Below, piece by piece: positions 49,597 to 59,743 of a DNA stretch of 64,000 nt. Below the pieces are notes generated by a model. The model did no database searches, was not told the origin of the DNA, and saw only the letters and a list, made by a program, of their open reading frames with translations. Both the position numbers and the translations under genes were made by a program. Position 1 is the stretch's first letter, and the number at the start of each line of letters is the position of its first letter. The stretch lies in assembly GCA_963843465.1 (NCBI GenBank), contig CAWJKP010000001.1, positions 2,294,001 to 2,358,000 of the forward strand, written 5' to 3'. This stretch comes from CAWJKP01 sp963843465. Lineage in GTDB: Bacteria; Planctomycetota; Planctomycetia; Pirellulales; Thermoguttaceae.

Positions 49597-52131
49597 ATGC
49601 GATCGGTTTTTCTCGCGGCGTTCGCAGCGGTTTGCATCGGCGGCATCGAGGGCAACGCGGGCCCTGCGGCCAGCAGCCAGGACCAGCCGGCAGTACAGCG
49701 GCCGAACATCATCTTTGTCCTCGCCGACGACCTCGGCTATGGCGATCTTGGCTGCTACGGGCAGAAGAAGATCAAGACGCCGAATATCGACCGCATGGCC
49801 GCCGAGGGAATGCGGTTTACGAACTTCTATTGCGGCTGCTCGGTCTGTGCGCCCAGCCGCTGCACGCTGATGACCGGCAAACATCCGGGCCACGCCACGG
49901 TGCGCGACAACATGCAGCGCCGGCCGGGCCTGGAAGGCCAGCACCCTATGGAGCCCGGGACGGTCACGGTTGCGCAGCTCCTGAAGAAGGCCGGCTACGC
50001 GACGGCGATCGTCGGCAAGTGGGGCCTCGGCATGCCGGAGGATCACAGCAGCCCGCTGGATTTCGGCTTCGATCACCACTATGGCTATCTTTGCCAAGGG
50101 ATGGCCCACACATATTACCCGCCCTATCTGTGGCGCGACGACAAGCAGGAGCCGCTGGCCGGCAACCCGGCCTATTCCTACGGCCAACGCGGCGTCATCG
50201 AGCCGTCGGGGAAGACTTACTCGCACGATCTCATGGCCGAGGACGCGCTTTGCTGGGTGCGGCAGCACAAGGACGGGCCGCTGTTCCTCTACCTCGCCTT
50301 CACCATCCCGCACGTCTCGCTCCAGGTGCCCGAGGACTCGCTGGCCGAGTACCGCGGCAAGTGGCCGGAGACGCCGATGACCACCTCGAAGCATTATGCG
50401 AACCACGCCGCGCCACGCGCCGCTTACGCCGCGATGATCACGCGCATGGACCGCGACGTGGGCCGCCTCCTGACGCTGCTTAAGGAACTTGGCCTCGACG
50501 ACCGCACGCTGGTCTTCTTCGCCAGCGACAACGGCGCCGTCTTCCCCGTCGCCGGCACCGATCCCGAGTTTTTCCAGAGCAACGGCGACCTGCGCGGCTA
50601 CAAGCAGGACCTTTACGAAGGCGGCATCCGCACGCCTCTTATCGCGCTGGCCGGGACGGATCAAGGCCGGCGCGACCAGCAACCTCGTCGGCGCCTTTTG
50701 GGACGTGCTGCCGACCCTGTGCGAAATCGCCGGCACGCCGGCGCCTGACGACATCGACGGCTTGAGCATTGCGCCCACGCTCCTCGGCCAGGCCGGACAG
50801 AAACAGCACGAGTACCTCTACTGGGAATACCACAGTGAAGGCGGGGCCCAAGCCGTGCGATTCGGCGATTGGAAAGCGGTTCGCAACAACGTCAAGAAAG
50901 CGCCCGACGCAACGCCCGAGCTTTACAACCTCGCCGGCGATGCAAGCGAGAAGACCAACCTCGCCGGCCGGTACCCCGAACTCGCCGCGAAGGCCGCGGC
51001 TTACATGAAAGCCGCGCACCGCCCGAGCCGGGAACCGCAATGGAACTTCGGCCCTGCTCTGGCCCAGAACGCCCCGCCCCAGGCGTCGGCCGGGCAGAAG
51101 CGGGCCAGGTATCTTGAGCTTCAGCAGGCAATCCTCCGCGACTTTGCGCAGAAACAGTATGCGCAGGCCCAAAAGAAGTGCCTGGAGCTGATCGAGCTGG
51201 CCCCCAAGGACCCCGGCGGCCAGTACAACCTCGCCTGTGCCCAGGCCCGGCAGGGCAAGACGGACCAATCGCTGGCGGCCCTGGAGAAGGCCGTGACCCT
51301 GGGCTTTGGCGACAGCCAGCACCTCCGCGCTGACCCGGACCTGGAGGGCCTGCGCAAGAACCCGCAATTCGAGGCGATCCTCCGCCGGGCTCAGACCTTG
51401 GAAGCCGAGCAGGCCAAGGGCACCTACGACAAGCCCAGTGAGATGAAAGGCGTCAAGACCGTCGAGCGCCAGCCCGAGGGCGGCCTGCGATATCACCTGC
51501 GCATGCCGCTGGAGGCGTCGAAGGCCAAGCCGGCCCGGCTGGTCGTCTGGCTGCACCCCTCGGGCGGATCAGGCAACCGCCTGGCCGAATCGTTGACCAT
51601 GCGCCTGACGCGCAGCGGCTACGCCCTCTTGGTGCCCAACCAGAAGCCCTGGGGTGGCTGGAGCGGCGAGGAGCTCAAGCGTCTGATGGAGAAATCTCTG
51701 CCCGACGCCGGCCAGGTGGAGGGGATCGACCCGCAAAAGCCGATCTTGCTGGGGTTTTCCGCAGGCGGGCAGGCGGCCTTGATCCTCTGGTCTTCCGATC
51801 CGGCGCGGCTGGGCGGCCTGGTCGTCGATGCGGCCTATCCCATTCGGCTGGAACCTGGCCCTAACGGCGGCGTTCGGCAAGCGACTCTCAGCCCGCCCCA
51901 TTCTCCGGCAGTGAAATCGGTTCCGGTCTATGCGCTGGTGGGCGAGGCCGACCAGGGCGGCCGAGGCCTCGACATCTGCGCAAAGTCGAGTCCGCGTGGC
52001 GCAAGGCGGGCGTGCCCTTGACGATCCAGGCCGTGCCCGGCAAGGGGCATCAGTGGCTGATCGGCCCCACGGAAGCCGGCGCCCTGGAGGCGTGGTTGAA
52101 GGAGATCAACCACCCCGGCGCCAAGCCGTGA
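49597..52131 (+). CDS. Sulfatase fused to a TPR-like segment and an alpha/beta-hydrolase domain (two frame breaks)
   Basis: About 845 residues when the breaks are closed. Residues ~35-480 form a type I sulfatase: PNIIFVLADDLGYGDLGCYG, the formylglycine site CAPSRCTLMTGK, GKWGLG and FFASDNGA. A TPR-like linker follows (KKCLELIELAPKDPGGQYNLACA ... ADPDLEGLRKNPQFEAIL). The C-terminus is a serine-hydrolase fold with VVWLHPSGGSGN, nucleophile elbow GFSAGG and a final GHQW His. The frame breaks at about 50645-50650 (GCGC appears short by GC) and about 51976-51980 (TGGCGC reads TGCGC); the stop is at 52129-52131. Signal peptide present. It likely removes sulfate and ester groups from polysaccharide. 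Confidence 0.85.
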
Positions 52132-52150
52132 AGCTGGAACGTAACCGTTC

Positions 52151-52233
52151 ACGGGGACTGTCCCGATTTTCGCGGCGCAAGGGGCGCTGCGGCGACAAGC
52201 CAGCCTGATCGCCGCGAAAATGGGACTGTCCCC
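52151..52233. repeat. Inverted repeat ending in GGGGACTGTCCC
   Basis: ACGGGGACTGTCCCGATTTTCGCGGCG at the left is complemented by CGCCGCGAAAATGGGACTGTCCCC at the right. It lies between the convergent sulfatase and oxidoreductase genes and may stop transcription from both sides. Confidence 0.8.
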
Positions 52234-52244
52234 TTCGGCAGTGC

Positions 52245-53591
52245 TTACAGCACCTTGGTCATGCCGGGCATGGCGATAGGGTAATGTCCTTGGGCGTCGG
52301 GCATCACCGGAGGATGGGAATCCAGGGTGTACTGGCTCAGCCCCGGGGCCAGCTCGAGGTCGGATTGGATCGCCTGGTCCCAGGTGACCTCTTTGCCCGA
52401 CTCGGCCGCCATGCGGCCGAGAATCCCGGACATGGCGGCCTTGGCGCAGCGCTCGGTCTCATTGTAGGGTTTGTCATGGCGGATTGCGTCGAACAACAGG
52501 TCATGTTCCACCTGGTAATCATTGCACCCCGGTCCCTTATACTCCCAGATCAGGTCTTGAGGAGTCCGCTTGTGCCCCTTGTAAATCGCGGGGCGCTGGC
52601 CCCATCCGCTGCCGACGGCAGACCCTTTCGCGCCATGAATCACGTTGCCGCAGAAGTCCCAGCAACCGGCGATGTGGCGGCCTTGGGCGAACATCCGCGT
52701 GCCGTCGGCAAAGCTGTATTCCACGGCGTAGTGGTCGAACAACTGATCGGGCTCGGTGCGGACCTGGCGCCCGCCCTGGCCCTGGGCCGACACCGGCCAG
52801 GCGTCCTTGATCCAGCAGCAGACGTCGATGTCATGGATCAGCCAGTCCAGCAAGAAACTCCCGTTCAACCAGGTGAAATTGGAGTAGTTGCGGATCTGAT
52901 GGCCCAGCTCGCTCATACCGGCCGGCTTGGGGGTGAAACCCACCGGGCCATGCTCGCGGTAGCACCAGAGCGTGATGATCTCGCCGATCAGGCCGTTGTG
53001 CAGTTGGGCGACCGCCTCTTCCAGCGGCTTGTAGTGGCGGCTCATCAGACCGCCGGCGATCTTGAGGTTCTTCTTCTTGGCCTCTTCGCCGGCTTGGAGA
53101 ACGCGGCGAACGCCCGGGGCGTCCACCGCGAACGATTTCTCCATGAAAACGTGGCAGCCTTGGGCCACGGCGTATTCGAGGTGCAAGGGCCGGAAAGCCG
53201 GCGGCGTGGCCAGCAGCACGACGCCGCCCGGCCCCAGCGCGTCGATAGCCTTCCGGTAAGCGTCCAGGCCGACGAACTGCCGTTGCTTGGGCACGTCGAC
53301 CTGCTTGGCCAGTGGGCCGGAGAGGAACTGCAGAGCGGACTGCAAGCGGCCGTCGAAGAAGTCGGCCATCGCCCAGAGCTTCGTCGGGCCTTGGGTGCTC
53401 AAGGCCTGGGCGGCTGCCCCGGTGCCGCGTCCGCCGCAACCCACCAAGGCAATCTTGATCGTGTCCTCTTGGCCGGCATAGGCCCGCGTGGAAAGGGCGC
53501 CGGCCAGCGCCGCGCCGGCCAGGATGCCGCCGGACTGCTGAAGAAACTTGCGCCGCGAGGTAGTCTTATTACGACGGTCATGAGTGTTCAT
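52245..53591 (-). CDS. Tat-exported Gfo/Idh/MocA family oxidoreductase
   Basis: The 448-residue protein has a twin-arginine signal (SRRKFLQQSG, then GILAGAALAGAL). The Rossmann motif is IALVGCGGRGTGAA. The usual catalytic EKP is EKS here (VFMEKSFAVD), and a later conserved helix contains DWLIHDIDVCCW, with likely active-site His/Asp. Family members oxidise, reduce or rearrange sugars using bound NAD(P); export with bound cofactor via Tat fits. AAGGAA precedes the ATG. It converges on the sulfatase gene, suggesting a shared polysaccharide-processing role. Confidence 0.9.
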   Translation of the reverse strand: MNTHDRRNKTTSRRKFLQQSGGILAGAALAGALSTRAYAGQEDTIKIALVGCGGRGTGAAAQALSTQGPTKLWAMADFFDGRLQSALQFLSGPLAKQVDVPKQRQFVGLDAYRKAIDALGPGGVVLLATPPAFRPLHLEYAVAQGCHVFMEKSFAVDAPGVRRVLQAGEEAKKKNLKIAGGLMSRHYKPLEEAVAQLHNGLIGEIITLWCYREHGPVGFTPKPAGMSELGHQIRNYSNFTWLNGSFLLDWLIHDIDVCCWIKDAWPVSAQGQGGRQVRTEPDQLFDHYAVEYSFADGTRMFAQGRHIAGCWDFCGNVIHGAKGSAVGSGWGQRPAIYKGHKRTPQDLIWEYKGPGCNDYQVEHDLLFDAIRHDKPYNETERCAKAAMSGILGRMAAESGKEVTWDQAIQSDLELAPGLSQYTLDSHPPVMPDAQGHYPIAMPGMTKVL

Positions 53592-53946
53592 GCAACGGTT
53601 CCTTGTCTAGGTCAAGGTGAGAGATCACGGGGTTCTTACGCTTGTCATGCCTGCCGAAACCCCTCAGCCGGGATTATTCACGGGCGCATCGAAAGCGTGA
53701 AGCGTAAGCGAAGACGGCGAACCTCATCTTGATCGGCGCAATTTGGCTTGTCAATCGTGCCCCCACCCAGGACTTCGCAAGAAAGGGGTTCTGCAGAGGG
53801 GTAGTATGCCGGCCTGCGATGGGCAGTAGAGAATCGCGGACGGGCAACCAGCTCGCCTGCTAGAAAGTGACGCGCCACCGTGTTAACATGGGAGGCTGCT
53901 GTTGCCGGGAGCCGATCCGATTCCAGTCGCATAGGGCGATCAAACC

Positions 53947-54986
53947 ATGAGCCGAAGCATCCCAGGAAAAACCGAGAAGCGAAAGCTGCTTGCAGGGGGC
54001 GCCATTCTGGCGTCGCTCTCAGCCCTTGCGGCGGTCGCATCGGCTGCGACTCCCGAGGACCAGGAACTCCTCGCCGAGTTGAAGAACTGCCCCTACAAGA
54101 TCGTCCACGAAAGCTACCGCGACAACCATTGGGCATTGGTCGTGGTGAATGCCGACGGCTCGAACCCTGTCACCCTGACGCGGCCCGGCGCCGACGAAAA
54201 CTATCCACACGTCTCTCCCGACGGCAAGAAGATTTGTTGCGAGTGCGAGGAGCGCCAGGGCAAAGCGAAACGCCGCAACGTCTACGTGATGAACATCGAC
54301 GGCAGCGGCCGCACCCGGGTGGCCGAGGCCGGCCGCGACGCCTGCTGGACGCCCGACGGCAAGGCCGTCGTCTACCTCAAGGACGAGGTCGAAGAGCTTC
54401 AGTACAAGGACTTTGCCACCAAGGGCCTGTTCCTCTACGATCTGGCGAGCGGAAAGACGGAACGGCACGTCAACCACGGTCTGTACCACCTCTACAACGT
54501 CTGCTGCACGGCCGACGGCAACTGGTTTGTCTCCACCGTTCACGCGGGCATGGGTTGCGCCACGCCATTCTGGCGATCGAGGCCCACGGTCAAGGCGTCT
54601 ACAACCTTGGCATCCCGGGGTGTCGCCCTGACGTCAGCGCCGACGGAAAGAAGATCGCCTGGGGCGCCGACGACTGCATCCTGCGCGTCGCCGACTTGGA
54701 AGCGGTGGACGGGAAGCTGAAAGTGAGCAACGCCCGCGACGTGGTGACGAGCGAGAACCCGATCCACATTTATCACATCGATTGGTCGCCGGACGGCCGC
54801 TACGTGGCCTTTTCGCGCGGACCGGCCGGGCATACCGCGATGGGATTGGCTCCGGAAATGGTCGGTGTCAAGGCCCAGGGCTGGAACATCTGCGTGGCCG
54901 ACGCCGCCAGGACCAACCGCTGGGCGGCCATCACCAGCGACGGCCGATCGAACAAGGAGCCGGACTGGTTTCCGGCGGCAAAATGA
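53947..54986 (+). CDS. TolB-like/PD40 beta-propeller exported protein (one frame break)
   Basis: About 346 residues with the break closed. A hydrophobic signal (GGAILASLSALAAVASAA) leads to a six-blade-type propeller with PD40 motifs (NPVTLTRPGADENYPHVSPDGKKI, DACWTPDGKAVVYL, RPDVSADGKKIAWGAD, HIDWSPDGRYVAFSRG). The frame shifts at about 54556-54560 (TGCCGCC reads TGCGCC). The stop overlaps the next gene's ATG as ATGA (54983-54986), so it begins a four-gene operon. It may be a binding or scaffold protein for the surface-modification enzymes that follow. Confidence 0.8.
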
Positions 54987-55885
54987 GCCGCACCCTCGCG
55001 ACGATCGCTCGCCGATCGGGACCGGCCGGCGCACGCCTGGGGGTCCTGCTGGCGGCGCTGCCCTGGTGGGGAGTTTCCTGCCGCAGCGCCGATGAACCCG
55101 CGGCGGATGCCGCCGCGCCGCAGATCGTCACGACCAAAAGCGGCATGGAAATGGTGCTCATCCCCGCCGGGCGTTTCAAGATGGGCAGCGCCGGCGGCAG
55201 GGAAGACGAATCGCCGGTCCGCGAGATCGACATCGACGCCTTTCTGATGGACCGCTATGAGATGACTCAGGCGAACTACGCGAAGCTGGTCCCCATCAAC
55301 GGATCGCACTTCAAGGGCCCCGACCGGCCGGTCGAGATGATCAGTTGGGGCGACGCCGCGATCTACTGCAACAAGCGATCCCGGGAGGAAGGGCTCGATC
55401 CGTGCTACGACGAAGACAGCGGCGCGTGCAACTTCGCCGCCAACGGCTACCGCCTGCCTACCGAGGCCGAATGGGAATATGCCTGCCGCGCCGGCACGAC
55501 CGCCGAGTATAGCTTCGGCCCGGACAACCGCCGGCTCTCGAAATACGCGTGGTACGCCGGCAACGCCCAGAAGCGAACTCACCCCGTGGGCCAGAAGGCG
55601 CCCAACCCCTGGGGCCTGTACGACATGTACGGCAACGTGGCCGAATGGTGCAATGACGTGTACCGCAAGGGCTATCCCAAGGACGGCCGGACGAGCAACC
55701 CCCGCGGTCCGGAGGACGGCCCGCGGCGCGTGCTCCGGGGCGGAGCGTGGAACTCCCCGGCCGACGACTGCCGCTCGGCCTGCCGCGTGGGCGAGAGCCC
55801 CGGTTCCCAGGATGCCTGCTTCGCCCGCGACGCGATCGGCTTCCGCTGCGTGCGACGGGCGCCGCAGAATCCGCCGAAAAAGTGA
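54983..55885 (+). CDS. SUMF1 (FGE-sulfatase) domain protein, probably not a sulfatase activator
   Basis: The 300-residue protein has an N-terminal hydrophobic segment with a lipobox-like GVSC, then a complete SUMF1 domain: MVLIPAGRFKMGS, YEMTQANYAKL, RLPTEAEWEYACRAGT, WGLYDMYGNVAEWCND, RRVLRGGAWNSPADDCRSACR and IGFRCVRR. True formylglycine-generating enzymes carry a Cys pair in a GGSxxCxxSYC-type motif that is missing here. I therefore regard it as a structural or ligand-binding paralogue, though a sulfatase lies 3 kb upstream. It is coupled to the propeller gene by ATGA, and 12 bases separate it from the MBOAT gene. Confidence 0.83.
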   Translation: MSRTLATIARRSGPAGARLGVLLAALPWWGVSCRSADEPAADAAAPQIVTTKSGMEMVLIPAGRFKMGSAGGREDESPVREIDIDAFLMDRYEMTQANYAKLVPINGSHFKGPDRPVEMISWGDAAIYCNKRSREEGLDPCYDEDSGACNFAANGYRLPTEAEWEYACRAGTTAEYSFGPDNRRLSKYAWYAGNAQKRTHPVGQKAPNPWGLYDMYGNVAEWCNDVYRKGYPKDGRTSNPRGPEDGPRRVLRGGAWNSPADDCRSACRVGESPGSQDACFARDAIGFRCVRRAPQNPPKK

Positions 55886-55897
55886 AGGCCTCTCGAG

Positions 55898-57498
55898 ATG
55901 CTCTTTCACACCTGGCCTTTCGGCATTTTCCTGGCCGTCGTTCTGCCGGTCTTCTTCCTGCTGAGGAAAACGCGCTGGTGGATCGGCTGGCTGATGCTGG
56001 CCTCCTACTTCTTCTATGGATGGTGGAATCCCTATTACCTCTCCCTGGTGTTCTACGCCACTGTGCTGGACTACTTTCTGGTCACGCTGATGGACCGCTG
56101 TCCGCGCGAAGGGGTGAAGGTCGACGTGATGAGCCGGCTGACCCGGCTGCGCTTTGACGACCGGGTGCTGAAGTATGCCTTCCTCGGATCGACCCTGGCG
56201 GCTTTCGGCGTGCTGGCGCTGGCCGTTTTCGGGCCGGCCACGCTGCGGCCCGCGTTGATCGGCCTGAGCGCGCTGGTGCTGCTGATGTCGCTGGGCGCAC
56301 TGTTGAGCAGCCGAAGAATCTGGTTGATGATCAGCGTGTTCAACAACCTGGCGCTGCTGCTGTTCTTCAAGTACGCCGGGTTTCTTCTGGAGAATCTCAA
56401 CACGCTGCTGGCGCGGGCCCATCTCGCCGTCACGCTTCCCGAGCCGGCGACGCTGATGCCGTACGGTTTCACCTATCTGCTTCCGGTCGGCATCTCCTTC
56501 TTCACCTTCCAGTCGCTCAGTTACACGATCGATTTCTATCTTGGCAACGTGCCGCGGGAGAGAAACTTCCTGCGGTTCGCCACCTTCGTCTGTTTCTTTC
56601 CGCAGTTGATGGCGGGCCCCATCGAGCGCGCCAAGCACCTGCTTCCCCAGTACCAGACGTTTCCGGAGATCCGCCTGCAAAACTTCACCGACGGGGCGTC
56701 GCTCTTCCTGGTGGGCCTGTTCAAGAAACTGGCGCTGGCCAACTACCTTTCGCATTACGTCGAGCGCGTCTACGACACTCCGGCCGCTTTCGGCGCCCGG
56801 CGCTGATCGTGGCGACCTTCGCTTTCGCCTGGCAGATCTATTGCGATTTCAGCGGCTACACCGACATGGCCCGCGGCGTGGCCAAGGTCATGGGCTTCAA
56901 CCTGGTCCTGAACTTTCGCAATCCCTATCTGGCCACCGGCATCGGCGAGTTCTGGACCCGCTGGCACATCAGCCTGTCGTCCTGGTTCAAGGACTACGTC
57001 TACATCCCGCTGGGCGGCAATCGGTTCGGCAAGCTGCTGACCTACCGGAATCTGCTCATCACGTTCGCCGTGTCCGGGATCTGGCACGGGGCGTCCTGGA
57101 CGTTTCTCATCTGGGGCCTGCTGCACGGCCTGGGCGTGACGATCACGCGCGAGCTGGAGCGGTCGGAGTTCTATCGCCGGCGCGTGCCGAAGATGGCAAA
57201 GCAGGCGGGCGTGTTCCTCTTCGTCTGTTTCGCCTGGATTTTCTTCAGGGCCAGCTCGCTGAGCGACGCGGTGCTCATCGTCCAGCGAATCTTCACCTCG
57301 TCCTGGCACGATCCGCAGGTGCCGGTCCTGATGCTCTTGATGGTGGGGCTGGTCTGGTCCTATGCATTCTTCTACGAGTCGAAATCCCGCGAGTTTCTCA
57401 AGTATCCACCGCTGCGCGTCGCCACGGCGGTTTTCATGATCCTGTATTTGTGCGTCTTCTCGTCGGGTGGGGGAACCTTCATCTATTTCCAGTTCTGA
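55898..57498 (+). CDS. MBOAT-family O-acyltransferase, AlgI-like (one frame break)
   Basis: About 533 residues with 10-12 membrane helices. Family motifs are FFYGWWNPYYL, LPVGISFFTFQSLSYTID, FPQLMAGPIERAKHLLPQ, WQIYCDFSGYTDMARG, GEFWTRWHISLSSWFKDYVYIPLGG and the catalytic-His region GIWHGASWTFLIWG. The frame breaks near 56797-56803, where a C appears lost (GGCGCCCCGG reads GGCGCCCGG). AlgI-type enzymes move acetyl groups across the inner membrane to exopolysaccharide. The SGNH protein that follows is the expected periplasmic partner. Confidence 0.9.
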
Positions 57499-57529
57499 GC
57501 CTGCCAGCGGCCCTGTCAGGCGATTGACC

Positions 57530-58735
57530 ATGGCACAAGACGCTAAAGCAAAGCCCTACGAGGAGCTGCCCGTCACCAGCGAGATGCGGCTCAGCCTCCG
57601 GCAGTGGGCGGCGGTCCTGGCGATCGTGACGCTGGTTGTCGTCGCGGCTCCTCGACTTTGGAAACAAATCGAACGCTTCGACGTCGGCGCCGATTACCGC
57701 ATCCCCTACCAGCTCAGCAACGACTACTGGTTGTTCGACTGGCGTCTGCAGAAGATCGCCGCCGCGAAACCGATCGTGGTACTGGGCGATTCGGTGGTGT
57801 GGGGCGAATATGTGAAGTCGGACGGAACGCTTCCGCACTTCCTCAACCAGCAGGCCGGACAGCCGGATCGGTTCGTCAACGCCGGGGTCAACGGGCTGTT
57901 TCCCCTGGCGCTGGAAGGATTGGTGCGCGACTACGGCACGTCGCTGCACGATCGCAAAGTGATCGTCGTGTGCAATCTTCTTTGGCTCAGCAGCCCAAGG
58001 GCCGACATGCAGGCCGAGAAGGCGGAAAGCATCAACCATGCGCCGCTCGTACCCCAGTTCTTCCCTCGCGTTCCCTCTTACCACGCGGACGCCGCTGCGC
58101 GACTGAGCGCCGTGATCGGGCGACATGTCGCCTTCCTGGGCTGGGTCAACCATTTGGAGAACGCCTATTTCCACCAGCAAAGCATCTTGCAGTGGACGTT
58201 GGACGAAGACCCTGGCCGGCCGCGGTGCTATCCCAACGCCTACAAGGACCCGCTGGCCCAGATTACGCTGGCAGTCCCTTCGGGCGAAGGCGACGACGCC
58301 GATCGCGGGCCTGGAAGCCCTCGCCATAAGCCCTGGACGGCCGACGGCTCGCGCGAGACGGCGTTCGAGTGGGTGAAACTCGAATCGTCGCTGCAATGGG
58401 CCGCGTTTCAGCGGACCGTCGCCCTGTTGCGAGACCGCGGCAACGACGTGCTGGTGATCGTCACGCCCTTTAATCAGCACATGATTGCCGATCAGTGCCT
58501 CGGCGGGTACAGGGCGATCCAGGCCGGCATCCTGGCCTGGCTGGACGAAAATCGCATTCCCCACGTTGCGCCGGACCCATTGCCCAGCGAGCTTTACGCC
58601 GACGCCAGCCACCCGCTGACGGCGGGGTACGAATTGTTGGCCCGGCGAATCTCTCAGGCCGAACCGTTCCGCAAGTGGATGCAAGCGGCTAAAATCGAGA
58701 CATTCGCAGCAGGCACGACTTCCACTACAGAATGA
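57530..58735 (+). CDS. SGNH-family protein, AlgJ/AlgX-like partner of the acyltransferase
   Basis: The 401-residue protein has one N-terminal membrane helix (AAVLAIVTLVVVAA). The SGNH nucleophile block is IVVLGDSVVWGEYV, an Asn lies in NAGVNGLFP, and the last block is DASHPLTAGY (Asp/His). That makes it a potential acetyl-transferring or esterase enzyme facing the periplasm. It begins 31 bases after the MBOAT stop. By analogy with alginate acetylation the pair would O-acylate a surface polymer, but the polymer is not identified. Confidence 0.87.
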   Translation: MAQDAKAKPYEELPVTSEMRLSLRQWAAVLAIVTLVVVAAPRLWKQIERFDVGADYRIPYQLSNDYWLFDWRLQKIAAAKPIVVLGDSVVWGEYVKSDGTLPHFLNQQAGQPDRFVNAGVNGLFPLALEGLVRDYGTSLHDRKVIVVCNLLWLSSPRADMQAEKAESINHAPLVPQFFPRVPSYHADAAARLSAVIGRHVAFLGWVNHLENAYFHQQSILQWTLDEDPGRPRCYPNAYKDPLAQITLAVPSGEGDDADRGPGSPRHKPWTADGSRETAFEWVKLESSLQWAAFQRTVALLRDRGNDVLVIVTPFNQHMIADQCLGGYRAIQAGILAWLDENRIPHVAPDPLPSELYADASHPLTAGYELLARRISQAEPFRKWMQAAKIETFAAGTTSTTE

Positions 58736-58743
58736 GGGATCTA

Positions 58744-59223
58744 TCAACTTATATCAATCTCATACTCCACGTTGGGGAGAGGAAGGGAATTCCAGGTATG
58801 CAGCACTTCGTTGACCGCAGCCTGCGCCAGTTGAAACGCATAGTAGGAGCCGGCCGAGCCGCTAATCACGGTCCGGTCGCCGACCGTCGTCACGGAAAGC
58901 CGCCGGATGCGACCGCTTGTACGCCGTCCAATCCATTCGGCCAAACATAGATCGAGGTCTGTTAGCGACGCGCATACGGCGCTTGGGCTCTCCAACTCAT
59001 CTGCCAACGCTGTGGCTTGGGTCTTCAAACAAGTGTTCCCTTCCCGGCGGCTTTCGCGCTGGCGATGGATGCGATCCCAGACTTCACTGCGGTGAACCGG
59101 GACATCGGCGGGGGCGGCAATCCCAAGACGAACCTGATTCTTGCCGACATTCAGCACCTCGATGGTCACCTCGCATTCGGGCAGGACGATCTGTTGGCCG
59201 ATCTTTCGCGTAAGCACTAGCAT
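58744..59223 (-). CDS. csrA: CsrA RNA-binding regulator fused to a BON-like domain
   Basis: The 159-residue protein opens with a complete CsrA domain (MLVLTRKIGQQIVL ... NQVRLGIAAPADVPVHRSEVWDRI, residues 1-53). It has the N-terminal LVLTR strand and the VHRSEV segment that bind GGA in RNA. CsrA proteins normally stop near residue 60-70. Here a ~35-residue linker leads to a BON-like domain (IRRLSVTTVGDRTVISGSAGSYYAFQLAQAAV ... VEYEIDIS). AAAGGA precedes the ATG. It lies downstream of the receiver gene on the same strand, so it may be co-transcribed and may act on that leader. BON domains usually bind lipid or stabilise envelope proteins, which is unexpected on CsrA. Confidence 0.9.
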   Translation of the reverse strand: MLVLTRKIGQQIVLPECEVTIEVLNVGKNQVRLGIAAPADVPVHRSEVWDRIHRQRESRREGNTCLKTQATALADELESPSAVCASLTDLDLCLAEWIGRRTSGRIRRLSVTTVGDRTVISGSAGSYYAFQLAQAAVNEVLHTWNSLPLPNVEYEIDIS

Positions 59224-59283
59224 TCCGGAATCCTTTCTGGTAGGTGTGACAGGCTTGAGACACGATGCGGAACGAGCGGGCCA

Positions 59284-59721
59284 TCAGGAGCACTCCGCCT
59301 TGGCGGGCCAGGGCGGCAACCCCAGGCGCAAGGTCGCGCCCTGGGCCTCGTCGTGCGACGATTGGAGGGCATGAGCCACCGTCCGCTTCAGGCCGCTCAA
59401 ATCCTCGCTGCTTTTCTCGACGCACGCCGTGGCAAGAGCCGCGCGCCGATCGCGAAGGCAGTCTTCATCATGTGCGGTATAGAGGATCGCCGGGATCTTG
59501 GGGGCCAGACGCTTGATCTGCTCCAGGGCATCCAGGCCGCCCCCTCGCGGCATGGAAATGTCGAGGATCGCCAGGTCGGGACTCTCCGAGCAAAAAACCT
59601 GGAGGGCCTCGATGCCGTCGCGGGCCAGTACCACTCGATAGCCTTCCTCTTCGAATGCCGCCCGGCAGTATTCGCGAATGTTCTTGTTGTCGTCGGCAAA
59701 GAGAATCGTCTTCACGGACAC
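59284..59721 (-). CDS. Single-domain response regulator (receiver)
   Basis: The 145-residue protein is a receiver domain: acidic pair ADDN (residues ~9-11), phospho-acceptor Asp in LAILDISMP (about 54), a Thr/Ser switch in ILYTAHD and the conserved Lys in CVEKSS. No output domain follows, only a short tail. It starts at GTG 59721. A sigma-54 promoter (59775-59791) and a leader hairpin (59744-59759) lie upstream. It may take phosphoryl groups from the kinase at 62309-63823 or act in a relay. Confidence 0.88.
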   Translation of the reverse strand: MSVKTILFADDNKNIREYCRAAFEEEGYRVVLARDGIEALQVFCSESPDLAILDISMPRGGGLDALEQIKRLAPKIPAILYTAHDEDCLRDRRAALATACVEKSSEDLSGLKRTVAHALQSSHDEAQGATLRLGLPPWPAKAECS

Positions 59722-59743
59722 ACCAGCGTTACTAGGGCAAGGG

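Noticed and set aside
54983..55885. The SUMF1 gene as a genuine formylglycine-generating enzyme for the nearby sulfatase.
   Set aside because: The characteristic catalytic cysteine motif is not present.
59224..59283. A third sigma-54 promoter directly upstream of the CsrA gene.
   Set aside because: The best candidate has TGGCCCG but CC instead of GC at -12; it is more likely transcribed from the receiver promoter.
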